Source: a virus. Taken from it: a stretch of 28,676 nucleotides of DNA. Every line of letters starts with the position of its first letter. Positions within the stretch are counted from its first letter, which is position 1. Made by a program: the position numbers and the translations under genes. The notes below the pieces were generated by a model. That model was not told the DNA's origin. It did no database searches and worked only from the letters and a program-made list of their open reading frames with translations. The stretch covers positions 1 to 28,676 of the IMG/VR virus record IMGVR_UViG_3300037488_001310; one strand, written 5' to 3'. Below, in pieces: positions 1 through 8,696 of this stretch.

Positions 1-1
1 T

Positions 2-70
2 GTCACCGCAACCGATATCTCCAACCAACAACAATTCGATAGAACAATTAAATCTCGTTCACTTATCTAA
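2..70 (+). CDS. 3' end of an upstream gene (partial)
   Basis: An open frame enters from the left edge and ends at TAA 68-70, giving 22 residues that finish IKSRSLI. The other forward frame checked closes at a TAG near position 40. The residues are too few to identify, but the position directly before the protease gene makes another head or tail gene the likely owner. It may equally be chance open frame, so confidence is limited. Confidence 0.4.
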   Translation, partial: VTATDISNQQQFDRTIKSRSLI

Positions 71-94
71 AAAGTGGTATAAATTAATAAAAGT

Positions 95-102
95 AATATT
101 TA
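95..102 (+). promoter_or_regulatory. Class II-like promoter box (AATATTTA), six bases before ATG
   Basis: AATATTTA lies six bases before the ATG at 109. It is a one-base variant of the TATATTTA box found at other operon heads in this window, and the spacing is one base longer than theirs. No TTTG is seen at the -33 position. It heads the protease-scaffold-capsid operon. Confidence 0.4.
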
Positions 103-108
103 GTAGTA

Positions 109-1758
109 ATGGACAATACCCGTATCATAGAGTTATTTATTGACGATGAGTATGAAGAGGCAGGAATTGAAGCAATATCCTTAGTTTCAAAACCAGCACA
201 CGATGAAGAGTGGATGGCATTCAATTCACAAAAAGTGGAAGGTGATGAAGAATTTAATCCATACAATATTGTATCGGATGACTTCTGTTCTCATAACCCA
301 AAATTAGACCAATTGGGAGAGCCTTATTCTCAGTTGATAGAAGAGGGTTGGGAGATAATTAAGATGGAAAAAATCACCCCACAAATGGTTCACAAGATGA
401 ATCAGGAAAGGTTCTCATCTCCAAACGACACATCATTTTTAGATAACGACAAATACAGAATCAGATTCAAGTATGTTGGACCAAGAGACAACAAGAACAG
501 ACAATTCTGTGCTGATATGTTAGCAAAGAATAGAGTGTATAGACAAGAGGATATTGACAATTTGACAGACAATGTAGCCAACGAACAATTTGGTTTCTAC
601 AATATATTTTTATGGAGGGGTTCATTTAACTGCCGTCACACATGGGTTAAACTTTGGTATGCTCCAACAGGACAAATCAGAAACTCAGGTAACTCAACAA
701 AAGGATTGGAGAAAGGTCCTGAATCACAATCAACAGGATTACAACCTGATACAAGAAACGATGCTACGGTAGCAAATCCAGGTAAAGGTTCTTGGAAACC
801 TGGTATGCCGAGAACAGGTCCAAACTTATTCTCAAAGAAATTTGAAGACGAAAAAGGTTTGGAAGATGCATGTTGGGAAGGGTACGAACCAATAGGATTA
901 AAACCTAATGGTGACCCCAATTGTGTTCCAATTAAAATGACACAGGATGATTTCGCAGATACAATATCTGACTATCCAGAAGGTGTAAAGAACGCAGCAA
1001 AAAAGGCTGTTGATTACGCTGAGAAAAATGGATGGGGTTCTTGTGGAACTCAGGTTGGAAAAACAAGAGCATCACAACTTGCAAAGGGAGGACCGATATC
1101 TGTTGATACCATCAAGAGAATGTATTCTTATTTATCAAGACACAAATCTGATTTAACATCTTCAAAGAGTTATGATGATGGTTGTGGTAAATTGATGTAT
1201 GATTCTTGGGGTGGAGAACCAGCACTTAAATGGGCTGAAAGAAAATTAGAATCCTTACAAAAACAAATGAGTTTTAATAGACAACATATGATGTTTGGCT
1301 TTGATGAAGATAAGAAGATTGTGGTGGGAGCAGCAATGGTGCCAAATAAGATGATACACAGATACGATGACTTAGGTAATATGTATTATGTATTTTTCAG
1401 TGCAGCATCAATCAAAAAGATGGCTGACAAATTTATGAAACAAGGTCGTACTGATGAAACATCTATCGAACACGATGGAAAGAAATTAGGTAGTGACAAA
1501 GTTTACATAGCAGAATCTTGGGTTAGTGATAATCCAATTTACGATAAATCACATCAATACGGATTCTCCCTACCAGCGGGAACATGGTTTGTTTCAATGA
1601 AGGTAGAAGATGAAAAAGTATGGAAGATGATTAAAGAAAAATCTCTAACAGGATTCTCCGTTGAAGGATTATTCGCAGAGAAATCTATATTCTCAAAAGA
1701 GGATAAAAAAATAAACCAGATAAGAAAAATACTTAAATCAATTACAGATGAACAGTAA
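109..1758 (+). CDS. XkdF-type head protease fused to a minor-head-like domain
   Basis: The product, 549 residues, is probably a head-maturation protease that also carries a head-morphogenesis region. Residues 1-40 (IELFIDDEYEEAGIEAISLV...KPAHDEEWMAF) match the N-terminus of PBSX XkdF-like proteins. Residues about 395-549 (GAAMVPNKMIHRYDD, then SIEHDGKKLGSDKVYIAESW and TGFSVEGLF) match the protease half of that family. Between them, residues 120-185 contain GPRDNKNRQFC and RGSFNCRHTWVKL, resembling the C-terminal part of Mu gpF-like minor head proteins. A second conserved stretch lies at 320-380 (VDTIKRMYSYLSRHK, GCGKLMYDSWGGEPALKWAE). It is much longer than simple XkdF proteins. The scaffold gene starts 11 bases before its stop, so the two are coupled. 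The family call is firm; which residues are catalytic cannot be told from sequence alone. Confidence 0.75.
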   Translation: MDNTRIIELFIDDEYEEAGIEAISLVSKPAHDEEWMAFNSQKVEGDEEFNPYNIVSDDFCSHNPKLDQLGEPYSQLIEEGWEIIKMEKITPQMVHKMNQERFSSPNDTSFLDNDKYRIRFKYVGPRDNKNRQFCADMLAKNRVYRQEDIDNLTDNVANEQFGFYNIFLWRGSFNCRHTWVKLWYAPTGQIRNSGNSTKGLEKGPESQSTGLQPDTRNDATVANPGKGSWKPGMPRTGPNLFSKKFEDEKGLEDACWEGYEPIGLKPNGDPNCVPIKMTQDDFADTISDYPEGVKNAAKKAVDYAEKNGWGSCGTQVGKTRASQLAKGGPISVDTIKRMYSYLSRHKSDLTSSKSYDDGCGKLMYDSWGGEPALKWAERKLESLQKQMSFNRQHMMFGFDEDKKIVVGAAMVPNKMIHRYDDLGNMYYVFFSAASIKKMADKFMKQGRTDETSIEHDGKKLGSDKVYIAESWVSDNPIYDKSHQYGFSLPAGTWFVSMKVEDEKVWKMIKEKSLTGFSVEGLFAEKSIFSKEDKKINQIRKILKSITDEQ

Positions 1759-2782
1759 AGACGCAATCAAAAAAATAATGACGATTCTTAATCTTACAGA
1801 GAACAAATTCTATGACGCTAAGACCGACCAAGGCATTACCGTTAAAATGGAAGGTGAATCAATGGAAGTAGGAAAGACATTATATGTTGCTACAGATGAA
1901 GGAATGATTCCAGCACCAATGGGAACGCACAAAATGGAAGATGGTTCTGAAGTTGAAGTTGACGAAATGGGCAAAGTATCTAAAATCAAAATGACTGACT
2001 TAAACTACGGTGAAGAGACAGACGATGCGAAGAAAGAGAAAGAACAAAAGAAGGCAACTGCAAACACACCAGAAATGATGGCAGAATCAGAAGAAACCAA
2101 AGTTGAGATGGAAGATGGTGATATCAAACTTAAAGACGGTGGTGTTCTTAGAATTGGGGGTGAATCTCCTGAGACTGGAACCAGAGTTAAAAAAGTTGGA
2201 TATGATGGTCAACTATCAGCAATCGCTGACGGTGCTTACGAAACAGCAGACGGAAAAGTTATGCAAATCGTAGGTGGAGAAATCAAAGGAATTCAATCAA
2301 AAGCAGCAGAAGACGCAAGAGGTGGAATGTTTGTTGAAGCAAAATCAGGTGACATTAAATTGGAATCCCCGACATTCGATGTTGGTGAGAAAATTGATGT
2401 TGTTAAAGAAGATGGTTCAATGGAAAAAGCACCAGATGGCGAACACCAAATTATGTTGAAGGATGAATCAGGAAACGAAGTTAAGATTAGAGTAATGGTA
2501 AAAGACGGTATGATTACCGAAAGAGAAAATGTTGAAGAAATGACATCTGACTCAGAAGATGAGATGGGTGGATTTATCGAAGCATTCGCATCTGCTATGA
2601 AAAGATTGGAAACAAAGATAGATTCATTATCAGCAAAACAGGAATTACTTGACAGTAAATTCCAAAAGTTCTCTAAAGAACCAGCAGGTTCAAGAGTTAC
2701 AAAAAACCAAATAAACCAAGAAAGTTTTTCATCTCCAAGATTGGAAGGATGGAAAAAACTTAGAGAGACTCTCTCAAACTAA
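1748..2782 (+). CDS. Scaffold-like head protein with three repeated beta units and a C-terminal coiled coil
   Basis: The 344-residue product is very acidic and lies between the protease and the capsid gene, the usual place for a scaffolding protein. It contains three related units of about 55-70 residues, each built as E-x-G-D/x-I-K...G, then a 'PAPxGxHxxEDG'-like hairpin and a closing V/I-x-G-x-I-x-x-I strand: about 20-77, 115-180 and 205-260. The second is more diverged (GAYETADGKVMQIV). The C-terminal 75 residues (FIEAFASAMKRLETKIDSL and on) form a predicted coiled coil, typical of scaffolds that bind capsid subunits. The ATG overlaps the end of the protease gene by 11 bases. It could instead be a decoration protein precursor, but the coiled coil and position favour a scaffold. 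Confidence 0.6.
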   Translation: MNSKDAIKKIMTILNLTENKFYDAKTDQGITVKMEGESMEVGKTLYVATDEGMIPAPMGTHKMEDGSEVEVDEMGKVSKIKMTDLNYGEETDDAKKEKEQKKATANTPEMMAESEETKVEMEDGDIKLKDGGVLRIGGESPETGTRVKKVGYDGQLSAIADGAYETADGKVMQIVGGEIKGIQSKAAEDARGGMFVEAKSGDIKLESPTFDVGEKIDVVKEDGSMEKAPDGEHQIMLKDESGNEVKIRVMVKDGMITERENVEEMTSDSEDEMGGFIEAFASAMKRLETKIDSLSAKQELLDSKFQKFSKEPAGSRVTKNQINQESFSSPRLEGWKKLRETLSN

Positions 2783-2806
2783 ATAAAATAAAATCAAATA
2801 AATAAG

Positions 2807-3811
2807 ATGAAAAAAAATCTTTCAAAATTGAATTTTTCATATGACTTAGGTGGTCTTGCTTCATACACAGATGCGTTAAATAGCGACATCGTAAGCGAAG
2901 CAGTGTTGACTCCAGTTACTATGGAATATGTTAACGTAATTCCTGGTATTAAAGGAACTCAAAACGTAAACTTACTTTCTGAATCATTAGTTGTTCAGAC
3001 AGGTACAAACTGTGGTTGGTCTAATTCAGGCGAAACTACATTCACTGTTGCTCCAGTAACAGTACAAGCATTAAAGGTTAACCAATCTTTATGTTTACAA
3101 CAATTAAACACACTTTGGTTAGGTCAATACTTAAATGCAGGTTCATATAATGAAAATGCACCATTTGAACAAGCGATAATCGACTTACAAACAAAGCAAA
3201 TCAAGAGATACAATGAAGATTTGTTATGGAACGCAACAACAGCGGCTTCAGTTAACACATTCTCTGGTTACAAAGAATTGATTGTAGATAACGCAAATAC
3301 TTCAACAGGTTCAACAGCACCAAATGGTGTTGTTACATTAACAGGTCAAACTGCTTTATGTTCTGTGACTGGTTCAACAGCACAAGAAAAAGCAAACAAT
3401 GTTCTTGCTCAAATTGATAATTTAATCAATGCTATGGATAGAAATATCTACGACAGAGACGATATCATTATCTTCATGAGTCAGGCTCAGTTTAAGTGTT
3501 ACATCACTGCAATCAGAAACGTAAACAATTTCTATATTGATTCGAGTGAAAATAAATTAGGTTCAGTTTATTCTGTTTACCATCCACAAACTAACTTCAG
3601 AGTTGTTGGTGTTCCAGGTTTAGCAGGTTCAAACTTAATCGTATTAGGACCACAACAATACTTCCTTGCAGGTGTTGACCTTGCTTCAGATGAAGATTCA
3701 TTCAGAGCATGGTGGTCTCAAGATTTCCAAGAGGTAAGAATTATGGTTAGTTGGAAATTAGGAACTCAAATTGCGTTCCCTCAGTTCTTCGTATCTAACG
3801 GTTTATCTTAA
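2807..3811 (+). CDS. Major capsid protein, HK97 fold
   Basis: The 334-residue product is the main shell protein. An N-terminal arm is followed by a region with TPVTMEYVNVIPGIKGTQNV, a feature of HK97-fold capsids (the E-loop precursor strand), and a mixed alpha/beta P-domain (FEQAIIDLQTKQIKRYNEDL). The C-terminal part holds AMDRNIYDRDDIIIFMS and FRVVGVPGLAGSN, then the closing strands DFQEVRIMVSWKLG, as in Bacteroidota phage capsids. The start is separated from the scaffold stop by 24 AT-rich bases without a promoter-like box. A strong terminator follows directly. Its place after protease and scaffold is classical. Confidence 0.85.
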   Translation: MKKNLSKLNFSYDLGGLASYTDALNSDIVSEAVLTPVTMEYVNVIPGIKGTQNVNLLSESLVVQTGTNCGWSNSGETTFTVAPVTVQALKVNQSLCLQQLNTLWLGQYLNAGSYNENAPFEQAIIDLQTKQIKRYNEDLLWNATTAASVNTFSGYKELIVDNANTSTGSTAPNGVVTLTGQTALCSVTGSTAQEKANNVLAQIDNLINAMDRNIYDRDDIIIFMSQAQFKCYITAIRNVNNFYIDSSENKLGSVYSVYHPQTNFRVVGVPGLAGSNLIVLGPQQYFLAGVDLASDEDSFRAWWSQDFQEVRIMVSWKLGTQIAFPQFFVSNGLS

Positions 3812-3827
3812 TCGATACAAAAAATAT

Positions 3828-3855
3828 AAAGGTCGGGGCGAAAGCCCCACCTTTT
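3828..3855 (+). terminator. Intrinsic terminator after the capsid gene
   Basis: AAAGGT and GGGGC pair with GCCCC and ACCTTT around a GAAA tetraloop, with a single bulged C, and TTTT lies at 3852-3855. This is a compact, stable hairpin 17 bases after the capsid stop. It may set the capsid message level apart from that of the next gene. Confidence 0.85.
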
Positions 3856-3889
3856 AAAAAAATAAACTAAAACAATAAATCAATATAAT

Positions 3890-4414
3890 ATGGCTTGTAA
3901 TTTAACAGCAGGTATTCAATTGAGTTGTAGAGATAACGTGGGTGGTATTGCGACAGCATACATCACTGACTTTACAAATATCGCATCTATCACAAAGAAT
4001 TCTGGTGACACAATCACTGCAATTTCTGGCTCAGGAACTTTTTATGAATTTCAATTAATTAGAACGAGTTCTCAATACACAGAAACTGTAAATGCATCTT
4101 TAGAGAATGGTACTGTATTCTACACTCAGGAATTGGTTACATATTTTGCTAAGTTATCACAAGATAAAAGAAACATCTTAAAAACTTTGGCTCAATCTCC
4201 AAGATTGGCTGTAGTAATCGTTGACAACAACGGAGATTCTTTTTACTTAGGTGAGACTTATGGAATGTTTGTAAGTGCGGGTACATCGGTTACAGGAAAA
4301 GCATTAGGTGATGCGAACGGATACAATATCACGTTCCAAGCACTTGAACAAAATCCTATGAACGAATTGGCAGGAACTCTAAGTTCTGTTGCTACTGGTA
4401 TCACAGTTCAATAA
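3890..4414 (+). CDS. Probable tail tube (major tail) protein
   Basis: The 174-residue product has alternating beta strands with a central helix (LSQDKRNILKTLAQS), ending in a Gly-rich strand pair and 'GYNITFQALEQNPMNEL'. This layout resembles small tube proteins of Bacteroidota phages, which typically open with a short Cys-containing N-terminus like MACNLTAGIQLSC. It is flanked on both sides by hairpin terminators and so forms its own transcription unit, fitting a highly made structural protein. No promoter box is clear in the AT-rich leader 3856-3889. A decoration protein is the main alternative. Confidence 0.5.
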   Translation: MACNLTAGIQLSCRDNVGGIATAYITDFTNIASITKNSGDTITAISGSGTFYEFQLIRTSSQYTETVNASLENGTVFYTQELVTYFAKLSQDKRNILKTLAQSPRLAVVIVDNNGDSFYLGETYGMFVSAGTSVTGKALGDANGYNITFQALEQNPMNELAGTLSSVATGITVQ

Positions 4415-4427
4415 TCTTTTTTTAATT

Positions 4428-4459
4428 AACATGGGGGAGCATTGTGTTCCCCCAATGTT
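4428..4459 (+). terminator. Hairpin after the tube-like gene
   Basis: AACAT-GGGGGA pairs with TCCCCC-A-ATGTT around a nine-base loop. It is followed by an AT-rich stretch rather than a pure T-run, so it is a weaker terminator than the one after the capsid gene. Its 3' arm reaches the first base of the next promoter box, so hairpin and promoter are packed together. Confidence 0.6.
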
Positions 4460-4466
4460 ATATTTA
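4459..4466 (+). promoter_or_regulatory. Class II promoter box TATATTTA, five bases before ATG
   Basis: TATATTTA is followed by TTATT and then ATG at 4472. The eight-base box plus five-base spacing is shared exactly with the heads of the genes at 6633, 16641 and the reverse-strand gene starting at 16130. No -33 TTTG is present; a G-run lies there instead. Confidence 0.55.
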
Positions 4467-4471
4467 TTATT

Positions 4472-6364
4472 ATGATATTACTTAAAACAAATCAGGTAAA
4501 TACAATGGTTGTAACTGTTTCACAGAACGCAACAATTGCCAATCCTGAATGGTTATTTTCTTTTACTCATATCTTTTCAAAACAACAAGTTAGATTTATT
4601 CCAACAGATATCTCATCACACAAGGTGAGGTACGATGAATTTATTTTTACTGAAGGACAAGGTGTTGGTGAAATTGCATTTCCTTATGAGGGTCAATATA
4701 CCTATGGTATTTATCAACAGCCAACTGGTTCTGGTAATCTTAATCCAGCGCTATCTGAGGGTTTAATTGAAACAGGTGTCGCTACATTAATGGCACAAAC
4801 TGGAATGACCACAAATGATTTCTATTTTGAGTATGTATCCAACGATGAGTTTAATTCCAATTATATCTTTGCACCAAATGAATTAAATCCACCACCACCA
4901 TCACCAACAACAACTCCTACTAATACACCAACTCCTACTAATACTCCAACAAATACCGCCACTCCAACACAAACTCCTACTAATACTCCAACAAATACCG
5001 CCACTCCAACACAAACAAAAACTCCAACACAAACTCCTACTAATACACAAACATCAACTCCAACTAATACTGCGACTAAAACGCAAACTCCTACGCCTAC
5101 CACAACAACAACCTTAACTGCTACTCCAACACAAACAGCCACTCAGACAAAAACACCTACGCAAACTCCTACTAATACTAAAACACAAACTCCTACGCCT
5201 ACCACAACAACAACTTTGACTGCAACTCCAACTCAAACCTCATCCAATACTCCTACACCTACTAACACTAAAACCCCTACACAAACACCAACTCCGAGTA
5301 TTACTGCATCACAAACTAATACCCCAACTCCAAGTATTACTGCAAGTCAAACACCAACTCCTACTAACACTTCAACACCTACTAACACTCCAACACCGAG
5401 TATTACAGCGTCTCAAACAATGACTCCAACTAATACATCTACGCCTACTAATACATCAACACCCACTACAACAACAACTTTAACATCTACTCCTACTAAT
5501 ACATCAACACCTACTAATACATCAACATCTACGCCTACTAACACACCAACACCTTCTACAACAACACCAGCAAGTGGAACAACTGAAGCACAAGTATATC
5601 TTGCAGCAGTTTTAGCATCAGGAGGAACATTTGGTGCATCAGGTTCAACAATATCTGCCGCAACAATAACTTTATTTACATCACTTGTATCAAATAATTT
5701 ATGGGATAGTTTAAATGCCATCTACCCTTATTTGGGTGGAACATCTGGTGGTTGTGCTATAAATGGTAAAACACCAGGAACTTATAATATAACTTGGAAT
5801 GGTGGAATGACCTTTGATAGCAATGGTCCAAAAGGTAATGGAACAAATGGTTATGGTAATACAAACTTAAATGATAATGCGGTTCTTTCCCTGAATAGCA
5901 CCCACTTATCAATTTATTCTAATACAAACTCACAAGACCCTGGTGCTGAATTTGGTGTGTTAAACTCAGGAAATACAAGTTCATTCCAAGGATTTTTAAG
6001 ACAACCAAGTCCTGACGATAATATTTTTAATACCAAAATACACGACAATACTTATGCATCATTTACTGTTGCTAATTCAACAGGTTATTTTGTATTTACA
6101 AGAACAGCAGCAAGTGAGAGAGCGTATTATAGAAATGGAACATCTTTATCAACAAATACAACTGGAACAACATCGGTATCAAAAGTGAATGCTGATATGT
6201 TTTTATTCGCAAGAAATGGTAATGGGGCTGGAACTGCTGAAGCGTTTAGTTCAAGACAACAAACTTTCGCAACAATTGGTTTAGGTTTAACTTCGGCACA
6301 GGTATCAACATTATCAACAATAATAAACACTTTCCAAACATCATTATCAAGAAACAAATATTAA
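4472..6364 (+). CDS. Modular fibre/adhesin: virion-anchor domain, Thr/Pro linker, LamG-like tip
   Basis: The 630-residue product is probably a receptor-binding fibre. Residues 1-140 ([47 protein letters not shown]) resemble the N-terminal virion-attachment domain common in Bacteroidota phage fibres. Residues about 143-370 are a low-complexity TPTNTPTQTPT linker. The C-terminal 250 residues form a LamG/concanavalin-like domain with [20 protein letters not shown] and the closing [24 protein letters not shown] at 4442 would extend the frame by ten residues, but ATG 4472 is chosen because it sits five bases after TATATTTA. The gene directly downstream may be an accessory of this fibre. Confidence 0.7.
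   Translation: MILLKTNQVNTMVVTVSQNATIANPEWLFSFTHIFSKQQVRFIPTDISSHKVRYDEFIFTEGQGVGEIAFPYEGQYTYGIYQQPTGSGNLNPALSEGLIETGVATLMAQTGMTTNDFYFEYVSNDEFNSNYIFAPNELNPPPPSPTTTPTNTPTPTNTPTNTATPTQTPTNTPTNTATPTQTKTPTQTPTNTQTSTPTNTATKTQTPTPTTTTTLTATPTQTATQTKTPTQTPTNTKTQTPTPTTTTTLTATPTQTSSNTPTPTNTKTPTQTPTPSITASQTNTPTPSITASQTPTPTNTSTPTNTPTPSITASQTMTPTNTSTPTNTSTPTTTTTLTSTPTNTSTPTNTSTSTPTNTPTPSTTTPASGTTEAQVYLAAVLASGGTFGASGSTISAATITLFTSLVSNNLWDSLNAIYPYLGGTSGGCAINGKTPGTYNITWNGGMTFDSNGPKGNGTNGYGNTNLNDNAVLSLNSTHLSIYSNTNSQDPGAEFGVLNSGNTSSFQGFLRQPSPDDNIFNTKIHDNTYASFTVANSTGYFVFTRTAASERAYYRNGTSLSTNTTGTTSVSKVNADMFLFARNGNGAGTAEAFSSRQQTFATIGLGLTSAQVSTLSTIINTFQTSLSRNKY
4896..5578 (+). repeat. Low-complexity Thr/Pro/Asn-coding repeat
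   Basis: About 680 bases encode tandem TPTNTPT, TPTQTPT and TPSITASQT units. On the + strand the DNA is almost free of G and rich in A, C and T. Units recur imperfectly: a segment encoding [17 protein letters not shown] occurs near 5090 and again near 5190. The reverse strand gives long VGVLVGV-type open frames that are artefacts of this composition. Confidence 0.85.
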
Positions 6365-6366
6365 AT

Positions 6367-6594
6367 ATGGAATTAGTAGCACCTTTAACAATCAATCAAA
6401 AAAATAGTTTAATAGACCAATTGGTTCAACCTGATTGGTATTTTAACCCAATTTTAAGTGGGGGAACTGACCCTTGGGTTATATCAGAACAAGAAATTAA
6501 TGGTTCAATATATCCAGACCACATATGGATTAAAGATTTACCATTGGTTGAATATAATCCAATAATTACACCATCAGGTTCAACAATTAATTAA
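6367..6594 (+). CDS. Small protein following the fibre, unknown
   Basis: The 75-residue product starts two bases after the fibre stop and is surely co-transcribed with it. It is Trp- and Pro-rich (PDWYFNPILSGGTDPWVISEQE, then WIKDLPLVEYNPI), with a compact beta pattern and no signal or membrane segment. Small proteins with a similar YFNP...WxISxxE...LPLxxYNP pattern often follow fibre genes in Bacteroidota phages, from memory of such genomes. A fibre-bound subunit or assembly helper is a guess from position only. Confidence 0.65.
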   Translation: MELVAPLTINQKNSLIDQLVQPDWYFNPILSGGTDPWVISEQEINGSIYPDHIWIKDLPLVEYNPIITPSGSTIN

Positions 6595-6619
6595 CCCTAT
6601 GATTAAGATGATTAAAACT

Positions 6620-6627
6620 TATATTTA
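6620..6627 (+). promoter_or_regulatory. Class II promoter box TATATTTA before the portal gene
   Basis: TATATTTA is followed by ATAGT and the ATG at 6633. The same 13 bases, TATATTTAATAGT, occur at 10084-10096, where the candidate structured RNA follows instead of a start codon. No TTTG is seen at -33. Confidence 0.6.
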
Positions 6628-6632
6628 ATAGT

Positions 6633-7808
6633 ATGGAAGAACAAAAAAATAATTTATACATTCACAATTTTCAGGTTGCTCGTGTTCCAATCATCGAAGA
6701 ACAAACAGGACTGAATCATAGAACGCCATGGGTTTTCTATGGTATTTCAAATTTGGCACCTCAGGAATTAATTCGATTATACAATAGTTCTCCTACTCAT
6801 AGAGCCGCTATTATGTCTAAGTGGTATGCAACAAGAGGTGAAGAGATATCATTAAAGGATGGTGACAATGGAAGGTTACAAATGGCTAACTCACTTGGAG
6901 ATAGTGTTTATGATATTTGGAATAAGGCTTGTTTGGATTTTATTTTATACGGAGCATTTTCACTTAACATAGTTTATAGAAGAGATAGAGAACAAGGGTT
7001 CGAAATGTATTCAATGGATACATCAAAACTTAGAGCCGAAAGGAGTGACATCAATGACCATGTAAACAATTATTATTATTGTTCTGATTGGGCATTTTAT
7101 AGAAAGTTCACACCAAGAAAATTGCCAGCATTTAATGTTATGGCTGAAGAACCATCACAAGTTTTTTATTACACAACACATAGTCCAGGAAATGAATATT
7201 ATGCCACACCGACATATTGGGGAGGTTCAACAGCCATCGCAACAGAAGTAGAGGTATACAATTTTTGGCATTCAAATATTATCAACGGATTAAATCCATC
7301 TTTATTTGTTTCACTTAATTCAGGAATTCCCGCTCCTGAAGAAAGAGAACAAATCTATAACACATTAACTGCGAAATATTCTTCAAGTAATAATCCAGGA
7401 AAGTTGATGCTGACATTTGCGAATAACAAAGAAGAGGCACCAGAGATTACAACCATCTCACCAAATGGTTCAGACAAAATGTGGATTGAAATGAATGCAT
7501 CAGTACAAAGTGCCATCTTAACATCGCATCAAATTTCCTCACCTGAATTATTGGGTATTCAAACACCTGGTGCTCTCGGTAGTTCAGACCACTTAGAGGC
7601 TCAAGACCACTTCCAACATTTAGTAATCCAACCGATTCAAGAAGAAATCAAAAAAGTATTCGAGAAGTTATTAAATCTTAGAGATGGAAAACCAGCAGAG
7701 ATTGATATTAAGCAATTCGAAATGGTTACAATCCCTGATGAAGCACCAATTGAAACTGTTGATGTAAATAAAGATGTGACAGATAAAACAAACGAAACTA
7801 TAATATAA
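6633..7808 (+). CDS. Portal protein, PBSX-like family
   Basis: The 391-residue product forms the ring at the capsid vertex through which DNA passes. Near the N-terminus GISNLAPQELIRLYNSSPTH matches the portal pattern of Bacteroidota phages (YGxxNLxPxxLIxLYNxSxTH). The middle carries the wing and stem region (LDFILYGAFSLNIVYRRD). The C-terminal helical region contains ISSPELLGIQTPGALGSSDH and LVIQPIQEEIKKVFEKL, usual for the clip and crown of this family. It heads an operon of five genes, each joined to the next by an overlap or a gap of at most two bases. The portal lies after the capsid gene rather than next to the large terminase, which is about 11 kb away. Confidence 0.8.
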   Translation: MEEQKNNLYIHNFQVARVPIIEEQTGLNHRTPWVFYGISNLAPQELIRLYNSSPTHRAAIMSKWYATRGEEISLKDGDNGRLQMANSLGDSVYDIWNKACLDFILYGAFSLNIVYRRDREQGFEMYSMDTSKLRAERSDINDHVNNYYYCSDWAFYRKFTPRKLPAFNVMAEEPSQVFYYTTHSPGNEYYATPTYWGGSTAIATEVEVYNFWHSNIINGLNPSLFVSLNSGIPAPEEREQIYNTLTAKYSSSNNPGKLMLTFANNKEEAPEITTISPNGSDKMWIEMNASVQSAILTSHQISSPELLGIQTPGALGSSDHLEAQDHFQHLVIQPIQEEIKKVFEKLLNLRDGKPAEIDIKQFEMVTIPDEAPIETVDVNKDVTDKTNETII

Positions 7809-8434
7809 TGAGTCAAGCAATCGTACAACAAAATGTCTTATTGATATCAGAAACAAAGTTAAAAAACTTTACTGACATAGACCCAAATGTAACATCAAGT
7901 GTGTTACTTCCATTTATTGGTGTGGTCCAACAAACAGTTCTTGAATATATCATAGGTCGTCCTTATTATACTCAGTTGTTACAACAAGTAACTGATAATA
8001 CAATTTCAGCCGATACAACCAATTATAATTTCTTAAATTATTTTGTGTCTCCTTTATTAATATGGGCAGCGTATAGTGAGGCACTTCCATCAATTTTTAT
8101 GAGGATAAAGAATAACGGAATTGTGAATGGTGCTGATAAAACCGTATCAATATCTGAGATGCAGTATATGCAAACTGCCGCATCAAGTAGAAGTCAATTC
8201 TTTCAAGAGAGAATGAGACAGGAGATTATTTTTAACTCACAGTTTTATCCTTTATGTTTCAACTATACAAGTTCACAAGGTTTATTCCCACATCTTACAA
8301 AGAATTATTTTGCTGGTATTCATTTAAACAATGGTCATGGAGATAACGCTGGTATGTTATATGGTTGGGCTAAATCTGGTATTGGATATTATTCTGGTCC
8401 TGAATATGCATGTGTAAATGGAGGATGTTTCTAA
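7808..8434 (+). CDS. Head-tail connector-like protein
   Basis: The 208-residue product is probably a connector or adaptor. The N-terminal half (LLISETKLKNFTDIDPNVTS, then VLEYIIGRPYYTQLLQQV) has the form 'L-I-S...L-K...T-x-I-D-x-N...L...Q...G...Y..L', a helix-rich pattern of the DUF6712-like connectors found after portals in Bacteroidota phages. The ATG shares its A with the portal stop (TAATG), so translation is coupled. The Gly/Tyr-rich C-terminus (GWAKSGIGYYSGPEY) looks flexible. The family name is from memory and would need a profile search. Confidence 0.55.
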   Translation: MSQAIVQQNVLLISETKLKNFTDIDPNVTSSVLLPFIGVVQQTVLEYIIGRPYYTQLLQQVTDNTISADTTNYNFLNYFVSPLLIWAAYSEALPSIFMRIKNNGIVNGADKTVSISEMQYMQTAASSRSQFFQERMRQEIIFNSQFYPLCFNYTSSQGLFPHLTKNYFAGIHLNNGHGDNAGMLYGWAKSGIGYYSGPEYACVNGGCF

Positions 8435-8694
8435 TGAGTAACGAATTATTATTATTGATATCAAACACTTTAACTGGTGTTGCTGCGTGGTTTGTAGGTC
8501 GTAGAAAGGTAAATGCAGATACTGATAATCTTATATTGAAAAATTTGGAATTAAGTATAAGTTTATATCAGGAAATTATTCAAGACCTTAAAAAAGAAAT
8601 TGAATCATTGAATATCAAGATTCAACATTTGGAAACAAAGATGGATGATTTGTATAAAGAAAACAAAGAGTTGAAATACGGTAAATCAATTTAA
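8434..8694 (+). CDS. Membrane-anchored coiled-coil protein
   Basis: The 86-residue product has one N-terminal membrane segment (ELLLLISNTLTGVAAWFVG) followed by a basic stop (RRK) and a long coiled coil (LKKEIESLNIKIQHLETKM). The frame is open from 8410, but ATG 8434 is chosen because it overlaps the previous stop as TAATG, as at other junctions here. The shape, short anchor plus long coiled coil, is that of small phage inner-membrane proteins such as spanin i-subunits, but no lysis gene is near. A head-tail accessory role or a membrane role in injection are both open. Confidence 0.65.
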   Translation: MSNELLLLISNTLTGVAAWFVGRRKVNADTDNLILKNLELSISLYQEIIQDLKKEIESLNIKIQHLETKMDDLYKENKELKYGKSI

Positions 8695-8696
8695 TT

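Noticed and set aside
590-920. Frames inside the protease gene on both strands (590-772, 636-920)
   Set aside because: They lie wholly within a strongly supported gene and show no start signal or family pattern.
4896-5578. CRISPR-like array
   Set aside because: Units are short, in frame and without unique spacers of constant length; the whole stretch is translated.
4861-5721. Long reverse-strand frames of VGVLVGV type (4861-5142 and 5413-5721)
   Set aside because: They are the complement of the G-poor Thr/Pro repeat, with no start context, promoter or family pattern. The same holds for 22338-22544.
4472-6364. Diversity-generating retroelement target
   Set aside because: The fibre tip is the right kind of protein, but no reverse transcriptase or template repeat is seen in the window.
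8410-8433. Longer start for the coiled-coil protein
   Set aside because: The extra eight residues would overlap the connector gene end; ATG 8434 makes the TAATG junction used elsewhere.
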